A DNA stretch of 16,692 bases from contig DBOG01000059.1 of the NCBI GenBank assembly GCA_002299915.1, positions 1 through 16,692 on the forward strand, given 5' to 3'. Of this stretch, positions 7,313 to 13,949 are shown one piece after another. The notes beneath the pieces are model-generated. The model was given only the letters and a program-made list of their open reading frames with translations. It was not told where the DNA came from and did not search any database. The translations under genes were made by a program, and so were the position numbers. Position 1 is the stretch's first letter. Each line of letters begins with the position of its first letter. The DNA is from Proteobacteria bacterium UBA652 (GTDB taxonomy: Bacteria; Pseudomonadota; Gammaproteobacteria; Nitrosococcales; Methylophagaceae).

Positions 7313-7774
7313 ATGCATATTGCAGCTCTACTTATCCGCTCCGGCAACATTAACTTTCATGATGCCGCAAGCAGTAAAAAGCGCCTGATTGAAAGCCTCG
7401 CCACCCTGCTCGCAACCAATACACCTGAAAATGATGCTAATAATATTTTTGATGCATTATTTGAGCGTGAACACCTTGGTAGCACAGGGTTAGGCGATGG
7501 AATTGCCATTCCCCACGCACGGATGCCGCATCTCAAACATACCATCGCTGCCATGATCACCCTACCAAAACCGTTGGACTTTGGGGAAAGCGATGGCAAA
7601 GGGGTGGATATCGTTTTTGGTTTATTGGTACCAGAAGATGATAACGATCATCATCTCAAAGAGCTGTCTCGCCTCGTTAGCGTATTCCGACAAACCAGTA
7701 TTTGCCAGCAAATTCGGGATGCCAAAGATGCTGATCAGGTGTTTGATATTCTGCTGGCAGTTGATGACGATTAG
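7313..7774 (+). CDS. ptsN: PTS nitrogen-regulatory enzyme IIA (EIIA-Ntr)
   Basis: EIIA-Ntr is a cytoplasmic phosphoryl acceptor. In other bacteria it regulates potassium transport, nitrogen/carbon balance and stress responses through protein contacts rather than sugar import. The 153-residue product contains GLGDGIAIPHAR, with His68 as the expected phosphorylation site, preceded by FEREHLGSTG, and the hydrophobic VDIVFGLLVPE strand. The C-terminal helices (LKELSRLVSVFRQ) match the family. There is no strong Shine-Dalgarno before the ATG, and the gene starts 29 bases after hpf. The phosphate donor here is presumably the HPr encoded three genes downstream, since no separate NPr or EI-Ntr is present in the window. 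Confidence 0.95.
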   Translation: MHIAALLIRSGNINFHDAASSKKRLIESLATLLATNTPENDANNIFDALFEREHLGSTGLGDGIAIPHARMPHLKHTIAAMITLPKPLDFGESDGKGVDIVFGLLVPEDDNDHHLKELSRLVSVFRQTSICQQIRDAKDADQVFDILLAVDDD

Positions 7775-7776
7775 GC

Positions 7777-8310
7777 GTGAATTCCCCATTAAAACAACAT
7801 ATTACTGAAACAGCTCATGGTGTGTTTATGCGCATAAATCATGTCGGTGTCTTCATTATCGGGGTCGCGGGCAGTGGGAAAAGCAGCCTCGCCCTAGCAT
7901 TATTGCATCAAGGCCATCAACTGATTGCCGATGATTGTGTTGAATTCCAACAACAGGGAGAGCATATTATTGGTATATGTCCGCCACTGCTTAAAGGTAT
8001 GCTACATCAACGAGAAATTGGTTTAATTGATGTTGCCATGCTGTTTGGAAAAACGGCGGTACGTAGCCATGCACCGCTTGATCTCGTATTACAACTTGAC
8101 CCCATGCATCGACCCGCTGCCACCTTGCAGCCTATGCCCAAATACACAACACTACTGGGCCAACAGCTCCCACTACTGACGCTCAATCCCAATAATCCGG
8201 CCCAACTCAGCTATCGACTCACTAGTTGGCTTGCCATGCAAAATCAGCATACTGCAGACCACTTTTGCCAGCAACAAGCAAATCTCCTCCAACGGCAGCA
8301 AGCATCATGA
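7777..8310 (+). CDS. hprK: HPr kinase/phosphorylase, short form (catalytic domain only)
   Basis: HPrK phosphorylates HPr on a serine and can reverse this. The 177-residue product is far shorter than the usual two-domain enzyme (about 310-320) and covers only the C-terminal catalytic domain, as in alphaproteobacteria. The P-loop GVAGSGKSS spans 29-37 and Asp52-Asp53 follow in IADD. At the family signature (usually LEIRGLGIINV) it reads LHQREIGLIDV (76-86), so the conserved Glu is His77 and the conserved Gly is Glu80. The typical PVRPGRN stretch is also replaced. The start is GTG 7777, two bases after ptsN; the sequence before the P-loop looks family-like, favouring this over ATG 7828. It ends in an ATGA overlap with rapZ. 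Activity may be altered. Confidence 0.82.
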   Translation: MNSPLKQHITETAHGVFMRINHVGVFIIGVAGSGKSSLALALLHQGHQLIADDCVEFQQQGEHIIGICPPLLKGMLHQREIGLIDVAMLFGKTAVRSHAPLDLVLQLDPMHRPAATLQPMPKYTTLLGQQLPLLTLNPNNPAQLSYRLTSWLAMQNQHTADHFCQQQANLLQRQQAS

Positions 8311-9161
8311 AGCTGATTATTATTAGTGGCGTTTCTGGCTCAGGGAAAAGTGTTGCCTTAAACACCTTAGAAGATCAGAATTATCTTTGCATTGATAACC
8401 TGCCGCTCACTTTGCTGCCTGCTTTGGCCCAACAAATGAAGGAAGATCCACATTATCAACAATGTGCCGTTGGGATTGACGGTCGCAATGCACCCGCTTC
8501 CTTCAAGGATTTTTCTGCTTTTCTCGACACCTTCACCCACAATAATATTCAGTGTGAAATTATATTTCTTGATGCCGATGATGATATTCTGCTCAAACGG
8601 TTTAGTGAAACCCGCCGTAAACATCCACTTAGTAGCCAACAAATCCCACTATCCGAAGCCATTGAACAAGAACGTCAACTACTCGCGCCCTTACACCATC
8701 AGGCTGATTTACGGATCAATACCACCCATACCAATGTCCACGAGCTGCGCCGTATGGTGATCGAGCGGGTCTCGCGCAATGCGGCTACGCCCATGTCTCT
8801 CGCCCTTGTTTCTTTTGGCTTCAAGCATGGCACACCGCCGGGTGCAGACTTTGTGTTTGATGTGCGCTGTTTGCCAAATCCTCATTGGGTGCCCGAATTA
8901 CGAGATAAAACAGGATTTGATGAGGACGTCATCACCTTTCTGGAGCAAGAACAAGCGGTGATCGATATGCGGCAACAAATTGGTGACTTTATTCTTAATT
9001 GGCTGCCCCATTTTCGCGATAATAATCGTAGCTACCTCACTATTGCCATTGGCTGTACGGGTGGTCAACATCGCTCTGTTTATCTCGTTGAAGCCATTGC
9101 AAAACGCTTACAATCCGCTGGCGAACAAGCCCTTTTAATTAGACACCGAGAACGCTCATGA
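8307..9161 (+). CDS. rapZ: RNase adapter protein RapZ (YvcJ/RapZ family nucleotide-binding protein)
   Basis: In E. coli RapZ binds GlmZ sRNA and presents it to RNase E, controlling glucosamine-6-phosphate synthase. The family binds ATP/GTP. The product is 284 residues, the same length as the E. coli protein. The Walker A motif GVSGSGKS is at residues 8-15. DVRCLPNPHWVPELRDKTG marks the start of the C-terminal domain, and IGCTGGQHRSVY near the C-terminus is the family's conserved phosphate-binding loop. I chose ATG 8307, which overlaps the hprK stop by ATGA; upstream in-frame codons lie inside hprK and add non-homologous sequence. The gene ends in another ATGA overlap with the EIIA gene. Whether it controls a GlmZ-like RNA here is unknown. 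Confidence 0.95.
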   Translation: MKLIIISGVSGSGKSVALNTLEDQNYLCIDNLPLTLLPALAQQMKEDPHYQQCAVGIDGRNAPASFKDFSAFLDTFTHNNIQCEIIFLDADDDILLKRFSETRRKHPLSSQQIPLSEAIEQERQLLAPLHHQADLRINTTHTNVHELRRMVIERVSRNAATPMSLALVSFGFKHGTPPGADFVFDVRCLPNPHWVPELRDKTGFDEDVITFLEQEQAVIDMRQQIGDFILNWLPHFRDNNRSYLTIAIGCTGGQHRSVYLVEAIAKRLQSAGEQALLIRHRERS

Positions 9162-9562
9162 CTGTTGGCCTCTTACTGGTTTCCCATAACCATATCGGGA
9201 TCGAAATGCTCAATACTGCACGGCAAATGCTGGCGCACTGCCCACTGCCGACCAAAGTATTAGATATTCGTATTACCGATACCGCAGAAGACATTCGAGC
9301 ACGATTACAAGATCGTCTGACGGGGCTAGATCAAGGCAATGGTATTCTTATTCTCACTGATATGTTTGGCTCGACACCTAGCAATATTGCCTGTGCTGTG
9401 TCTGAACAGGATAATATCTGCATCGTCTCTGGGCTCAACTTACCCATGCTGATCCGTGTTCTCAACTATCCCGATCTGTCGCTCGATAAACTCGAACAAA
9501 AAGCCATCACGGGCGGCAAGGAAGGCGTCGCACGTTGCTCTCTAACAGGCTATGATTCATGA
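9158..9562 (+). CDS. PTS enzyme IIA, mannose/fructose (EIIA-Man) family
   Basis: This is a stand-alone 134-residue EIIA of the mannose family, accepting phosphate from HPr. The N-terminal strand ends in VSHNH, where His10 matches the active-site His of the family's usual THG motif (here Ser-His-Asn). LTDMFGSTPSN (about residues 67-77) is the conserved second motif, close to the LTDLFGGTPSN consensus. It overlaps rapZ and the HPr gene by ATGA at both ends. No EIIB, EIIC or EIID gene is nearby, so it is probably a regulatory or orphan EIIA, as in other proteobacterial rpoN clusters. Names such as manX or ptsA have been used for such genes; I leave the symbol blank. Confidence 0.92.
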   Translation: MTVGLLLVSHNHIGIEMLNTARQMLAHCPLPTKVLDIRITDTAEDIRARLQDRLTGLDQGNGILILTDMFGSTPSNIACAVSEQDNICIVSGLNLPMLIRVLNYPDLSLDKLEQKAITGGKEGVARCSLTGYDS

Positions 9563-9837
9563 TAGCGCGCACCTTCACTATTATCAATAAATTAGGCCTA
9601 CATGCCCGCGCAGCGGCCAAATTTGTGGCAACAGCCGCTGAATTTGATAGCGATATTCAAGTCGCACGCGAAGATAAACCTGAACACCAAGTCAGTGGTA
9701 AAAGTATTATGGGCATGATGATGCTCGCAGCGGCAAAAGACAGTCAGATTATCGTCTCTGCCAATGGTGAGGATGCGGAAGCCGCGCTTGAAAAAATTGG
9801 CCTGCTGATTAACGATTACTTCGAGGAAGGCGAATAA
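9559..9837 (+). CDS. ptsH: Phosphocarrier protein HPr
   Basis: HPr carries phosphate from enzyme I to EIIA proteins. The 92-residue product has the active-site segment LGLHARAAAKFV with His15. The regulatory-serine motif GKSIMGMMML is retained, with Ser49 matching Ser46 of Gram-positive HPr. A target for the upstream HPr kinase is therefore present. The usual Pro after HAR is Ala here, a change also common in NPr-like proteins, so it could serve as both HPr and NPr for EIIA-Ntr. It starts in an ATGA overlap with the EIIA gene. Its last codons contain GAGGAAGG (9823-9830), a strong Shine-Dalgarno that faces a mini-ORF start at 9837 and perhaps helps ptsI. Confidence 0.94.
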   Translation: MIARTFTIINKLGLHARAAAKFVATAAEFDSDIQVAREDKPEHQVSGKSIMGMMMLAAAKDSQIIVSANGEDAEAALEKIGLLINDYFEEGE

Positions 9838-9857
9838 TGCGGCGGTACCTACAGTGA
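9837..9857 (+). other. Seven-codon mini-ORF linking ptsH and ptsI
   Basis: An ATG overlaps the ptsH stop codon (TAATG, 9835-9839) and lies six bases after GAGGAAGG (9823-9830), the strongest ribosome site near here. It encodes M-R-R-Y-L-Q, then stops at TGA 9855-9857, overlapping the GTG start of ptsI (GTGA, 9854-9857). Ribosomes ending on this mini-ORF would stop exactly at the ptsI start. The arrangement is seen; translation and coupling are inferred. Confidence 0.4.
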
Positions 9858-11593
9858 GCTTAGAGCTCCAAGGTATAGGCGTATCACGCGGTATTGCAAT
9901 GGGCCGCGCGCATATCCTATTTCGGGATCAACCTGATACCCCTGAATATTGTATTCCCCCTGAACATATTGACAAAGAAGTTAAACGGCTCAAAACAGCC
10001 ACCAAGATCGCCCGCAAACAACTGAAAGCTATTCGTAAAAAAATTCCGGGTGATGCGCCTGCCGATGTGTCTGCTTTTATTGACACGCATCTACTGATGC
10101 TCAAGGATTCTACACTCACCAAAATACCCGCCAATATGATCCGCAAGCGTGGTTGCAATGCAGAATGGGCCTTACAATTACAGCGCGATTCTCTGGTGAG
10201 TGTATTTGAAGAAATCGATGATCCTTATCTTCGCACCCGTAAAGATGATATTGATCATGTTATTAATCGTATTCATCGGATCCTCAGTGATGAAGAAACC
10301 AGTATCGAGGAAATCTTACCGGGCAATCCCAAGGGTGCCATTATCGTGGCCGATGATCTCTCCCCTGCTGATACTGTTCTCATGCAAAATAAAGGGATTG
10401 CCGGCTTTGTAATTGAACATGGTGGCATCACCTCCCACACCACTATTTTAGCCCGTAGCCTCGGCATCCCTGCGATTGTCAGCCTACCCTCTGCACGGCG
10501 CTACATTCAAGACAATGAACCCCTGATTATTGATGGCACCAGTGGTACCCTGATCGCAGGCGCCACGTTAGAAATATCGAATGCTTATAAAGAACGGTTA
10601 TTGATGCATCGTAGCCATCTCTACTCACTCAGCCGTTATAAAACAGAACCGACGCAAACACTTGATGGTAAAGCCATCACCCTGCTAGCCAATGCCGAAC
10701 TTCCTGAAGATATTACGGCCATCACTGAAGCAGGTGCCGCAGGAATTGGGCTCTACCGTACTGAATTTCTCTATATGAACCGCAGCGACCCACCCGAGGA
10801 AGAAGAGCAGCTTACCGTCTATCGCAATATTGTGGAATCTATGCACGGCGCGCCCGTCACCATTCGCACCTTTGATCTCGGTGCAGATAAGACCGTAGAC
10901 GGCGGCCGTAGTAGTATTATGGCAATCAATCCCGCATTAGGTCTGCGTGCGATTCGCCTCTCGCTCAATCAACCCACCATGTTCATTGCCCAGCTTCGCG
11001 CTATCCTCCGCGCCTCAGCTTATGGCAACATTAAAATTCTCTTCCCCATGGTTTCCAGCTTGCAGGAACTCGCGCAAACCCAGATCCTACTTGATCATTG
11101 TAAATCTGAACTTGACGAAGAAGGGTTGGACTATGATCGTGATATTGACATTGGCATTATGATTGAAGTCCCCGCCGCTGCTATCTGTGCCGAAATATTT
11201 GCCGAAAAAGTTGATTTTCTCTCTATCGGCACCAACGATCTGATCCAATACACCCTTGCGGTTGACCGTATTGATGACCACGTAAATTACCTCTACGATC
11301 CCTTACATCCTGCTGTACTACGCCTAATCCAAACCACCCTCAGTGCGGGGAAAAAACATCATATTCCCGTCTCTATGTGTGGCGAAATGGCCAGCGATCC
11401 GCGCTATACCCGCCTGCTACTCGCCATGGGTCTAGAACACTTCAGTATGCATCCCAATGCGCTATTAGAAGTCAAACAAATCATCAATGAAACCGATCTC
11501 GCTAAGTTACCGGACAACACACTAGGCCTCTTAAACCAAGCTGATAGTTATCAAGCCGAGCAACTACTTCTTGAAATTAACCAGACTACATAA
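9854..11593 (+). CDS. ptsI: PTS enzyme I (phosphoenolpyruvate-protein phosphotransferase)
   Basis: Enzyme I takes phosphate from PEP and passes it to HPr. The 579-residue product matches the family length (about 575). The order is the N-terminal HPr-binding and swivel domain with active-site His195 in GGITSHTTILARSLG, then the PEP-binding barrel with LYRTEFLYM, TFDLGADK, NPALGLRAIR, FPMVSS, IGIMIEVPAA, SIGTNDLIQYTLAVDR and the C-terminal VSMCGEMASD with the catalytic Cys. It lacks the N-terminal GAF domain of PtsP, so it is the sugar-type EI. The start is GTG 9854 (product MSLELQGIGVSRG), with only a weak own ribosome site, so initiation may depend on coupling to the preceding mini-ORF. It is the last gene of the cluster and converges on ampG with 20 bases between stop codons. 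Confidence 0.97.
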   Translation: MSLELQGIGVSRGIAMGRAHILFRDQPDTPEYCIPPEHIDKEVKRLKTATKIARKQLKAIRKKIPGDAPADVSAFIDTHLLMLKDSTLTKIPANMIRKRGCNAEWALQLQRDSLVSVFEEIDDPYLRTRKDDIDHVINRIHRILSDEETSIEEILPGNPKGAIIVADDLSPADTVLMQNKGIAGFVIEHGGITSHTTILARSLGIPAIVSLPSARRYIQDNEPLIIDGTSGTLIAGATLEISNAYKERLLMHRSHLYSLSRYKTEPTQTLDGKAITLLANAELPEDITAITEAGAAGIGLYRTEFLYMNRSDPPEEEEQLTVYRNIVESMHGAPVTIRTFDLGADKTVDGGRSSIMAINPALGLRAIRLSLNQPTMFIAQLRAILRASAYGNIKILFPMVSSLQELAQTQILLDHCKSELDEEGLDYDRDIDIGIMIEVPAAAICAEIFAEKVDFLSIGTNDLIQYTLAVDRIDDHVNYLYDPLHPAVLRLIQTTLSAGKKHHIPVSMCGEMASDPRYTRLLLAMGLEHFSMHPNALLEVKQIINETDLAKLPDNTLGLLNQADSYQAEQLLLEINQTT

Positions 11594-11613
11594 TCTGCCG
11601 GTTTTATAAATGG

Positions 11614-13170
11614 CTAATTAATCTCAAATCGTTTCCCTGCTACCACAATAACCACCAATACAGGGAGCCCCATTAATGCTGTCAGCATAAAGAATTGCGG
11701 ATAGCCCATCGCATCTACCATGCCTCCAGAATAGCCACCTAATACTTTAGGAAATAAGGTCATCAATGAGCCGAAAATCGCATATTGCATGGCAGTGAAT
11801 GACACATTGACCAAGCTAGAGAGAAAAGCAATAAATGCCGCACTCGCCAATCCAGCCGCTAAATTATCGGCAGAGACAACGATATAAAACAGGGTCATAT
11901 CATTCCCCGCCTGTGCTAATAACATAAATAATAAATTAGTTAAGGCAGATAACACTGCCCCTAAAAATAAAATCCGCATCACACCAAACCGCATTGCCAA
12001 TATGCCACCTAAAAAACCGCCTAGGATAGTCATAAACAGACCAAAGCTTTTCACTACCATGCCAATCTCAACCTTCGTAAACCCTAAATCTTGATAAAAT
12101 ACATTAGAAATTACACCCAATACAATATCAGATATCCGATATAAACAAATTAATGCCAAGAGTAACCATGACATTGATTTTCCATAACGCTGCAAGAAAT
12201 CGTGCACTGGCGTCACATACGTTTCCATCACCATCTGACGCTTAACCAATCCTATTCGTACTAAGAGGCTTGCCGCCGATCCCGCCACTATTACTGCAAT
12301 AGAGAGGCGTAATAATTCAACAGATATACGAGCTAATGTACTATTTGCAAAAATATCGGTCAGTTTTAATTGAAGAATCGCTGCAATATTACCACTCAGG
12401 TAATAGGTAATAATTAAACCCATGATACCAGCCAAGAATAGGACAAAAAACCGACCATAATCCATACTGGAATAGTGATAATTGTTCTGTTTATGTGTAG
12501 GTTCTGGCATCAATAATGTAGTGATCACACCCACCAGCATTACCGCAGCCATTATAAAATAGGTCTCTTGCCATGCGCTGTAGCTATAACTTTTCTCGGA
12601 AGATCCTAGTCCTGCGGCCAAAAAAAGTGCACCTGCGCCCGCCACAATCATCCCTATACGATAGCCCGCCACATAGGTGGCCGACATCAAGGCCTGTAAT
12701 TCTCGCTCTGCCGATTCAATACGATAAGCATCGATCACAATATCCTGTGTTGCTGATGAAAAACCCAATAAAACGGCCGCAAATGCCATCATGGCTAAAC
12801 TGGTATCACTGGCAGCAGGGTTTGTCATCGCCATCATCACAATCGCCAACATAATCATACATTGCGATACTAATAACCAACTACGGCGTTTGCCGAAGTA
12901 GTGTGTCAGCCAAGGGATTGGTAAACTATCCACCAATGGCGCCCAGATAAATTTGAACGAATAGCCCAATGCTGCCCAGCTGAAATAGGTGACCGTCGCC
13001 CGTGCAACACCTGCTTCTAGCAGCCAGAGGCTAAGTGATGAGAAGATCAATAGCAGCGGAATACCCGCCGAGAACCCCAGAAATAGCATCCTGATCACAC
13101 GTGGATCCGTAAATGCTTTTAAGACTGTTAACCAGCCCATATTGCGATCAGTTAGTGAATGTTCACTCAT
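11614..13170 (-). CDS. ampG: Muropeptide permease AmpG (MFS transporter)
   Basis: AmpG brings GlcNAc-anhydroMurNAc peptides released from the wall into the cytoplasm for recycling, and in some species this signals beta-lactamase induction. The 518-residue product is an integral inner-membrane protein with about 12-14 hydrophobic spans. The N-terminal LGFSAGIPLLLIFSSLSLWL segment, then FSWAALGYSFKFIWAPLVD and the loop FGKRRSW, are characteristic of AmpG and its close relatives. It is a little longer than the E. coli protein (491), with a cytoplasmic-loop region around residues 230-340. The ATG at 13170 overlaps the xthA stop by ATGA and is the third gene of a coupled minus-strand operon. The TAG stop lies 20 bases from the ptsI stop with no obvious terminator between. 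An AmpG-like paralogue with another substrate is possible. Confidence 0.9.
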   Translation of the reverse strand: MSEHSLTDRNMGWLTVLKAFTDPRVIRMLFLGFSAGIPLLLIFSSLSLWLLEAGVARATVTYFSWAALGYSFKFIWAPLVDSLPIPWLTHYFGKRRSWLLVSQCMIMLAIVMMAMTNPAASDTSLAMMAFAAVLLGFSSATQDIVIDAYRIESAERELQALMSATYVAGYRIGMIVAGAGALFLAAGLGSSEKSYSYSAWQETYFIMAAVMLVGVITTLLMPEPTHKQNNYHYSSMDYGRFFVLFLAGIMGLIITYYLSGNIAAILQLKLTDIFANSTLARISVELLRLSIAVIVAGSAASLLVRIGLVKRQMVMETYVTPVHDFLQRYGKSMSWLLLALICLYRISDIVLGVISNVFYQDLGFTKVEIGMVVKSFGLFMTILGGFLGGILAMRFGVMRILFLGAVLSALTNLLFMLLAQAGNDMTLFYIVVSADNLAAGLASAAFIAFLSSLVNVSFTAMQYAIFGSLMTLFPKVLGGYSGGMVDAMGYPQFFMLTALMGLPVLVVIVVAGKRFEIN

Positions 13171-13949
13171 GATTTTAACAAGTTATAATCATAGTTAATA
13201 ATTAGTGGTGCATGATCTGAAAAGCTTTCAGCCCGATAAATATCCGTTGATAATACCGTGCCTTTTAAGCTGGGCGATAGAATATGATAATCAATCCGCC
13301 AGCCCACATTATTGGCTCTCGCCTGCCCGCGATTTGACCACCAAGTGTATTGATGTTCAGGCTGTTCTAATTGCCGAAAGGCATCAATAAAACCGACATC
13401 ATCGAATAAGGTATCTAGCCAAGCCCGTTCTTCTGGTAAGAACCCTGAATTTTTTAGATTGCCTCGCCAATTACGAATATCTTCATTTTTATGCGCGATA
13501 TTCCAATCACCCGTGACGATATAATCCCGACCCGAGGCTTTCATTTCCAGCATCTTTGCCATCATATGATCCATACAGCGATATTTGAGTAATTGCCGTT
13601 CTTCTTTCGCTGATCCAGAAGGCATATACAGTGAAATAACGCTTAAATTGCCAAATGTTGCTTCGATATAGCGGCCTTCTGAGTCGAACTCCGTATTACC
13701 CATGCCAACAATAATCTCATCAGGCTCCTGTCGACAATACAATGCCACCCCGCTATAACCCTTTTTTTCTGCATCATGATAGAAACAATGATAGCCCTCA
13801 GGTTGATACAAGGCATCAGATAATTGGCCGATTTGTGCCTTGGTTTCTTGAATGGCAACCACATCTGCTTGTTCTTGTGCCAGCCAATCAAAAAATCCTT
13901 TTCGACCTGCCGCACGGATCCCATTTACATTGGCGGTTATTATTTTCAT
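13167..13949 (-). CDS. xthA: Exonuclease III family AP endonuclease
   Basis: This Mg-dependent nuclease would cut at abasic sites in base-excision repair and may also have 3'-phosphatase or exonuclease activity. The 260-residue product has the full set of family motifs: ANVNGIRAA with Asn7, QETK with Glu35, LYMPSG with Tyr108, GDWNIAH with Asp148 and Asn150, NNVGWRIDY with Asp220, and SFSDHAPL with Asp245-His246. The WWSNRGQARANNVGWRIDY stretch resembles the neisserial ExoIII-type enzymes more than E. coli XthA, so the label exoA may also be used. It starts at ATG 13949 in an ATGA overlap with the upstream kinase gene and ends in an ATGA overlap with ampG. All key residues look intact. Confidence 0.93.
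   Translation of the reverse strand: MKIITANVNGIRAAGRKGFFDWLAQEQADVVAIQETKAQIGQLSDALYQPEGYHCFYHDAEKKGYSGVALYCRQEPDEIIVGMGNTEFDSEGRYIEATFGNLSVISLYMPSGSAKEERQLLKYRCMDHMMAKMLEMKASGRDYIVTGDWNIAHKNEDIRNWRGNLKNSGFLPEERAWLDTLFDDVGFIDAFRQLEQPEHQYTWWSNRGQARANNVGWRIDYHILSPSLKGTVLSTDIYRAESFSDHAPLIINYDYNLLKS

Noticed and set aside
7300..7780. Frameshifted remains of an HPrK N-terminal domain
   Set aside because: The space before hprK is fully occupied by intact ptsN, so the short form is not a local truncation.
8226..8306. Upstream in-frame start for rapZ
   Set aside because: The extension lies within hprK and lacks homology; the ATGA overlap start gives exactly the E. coli length.
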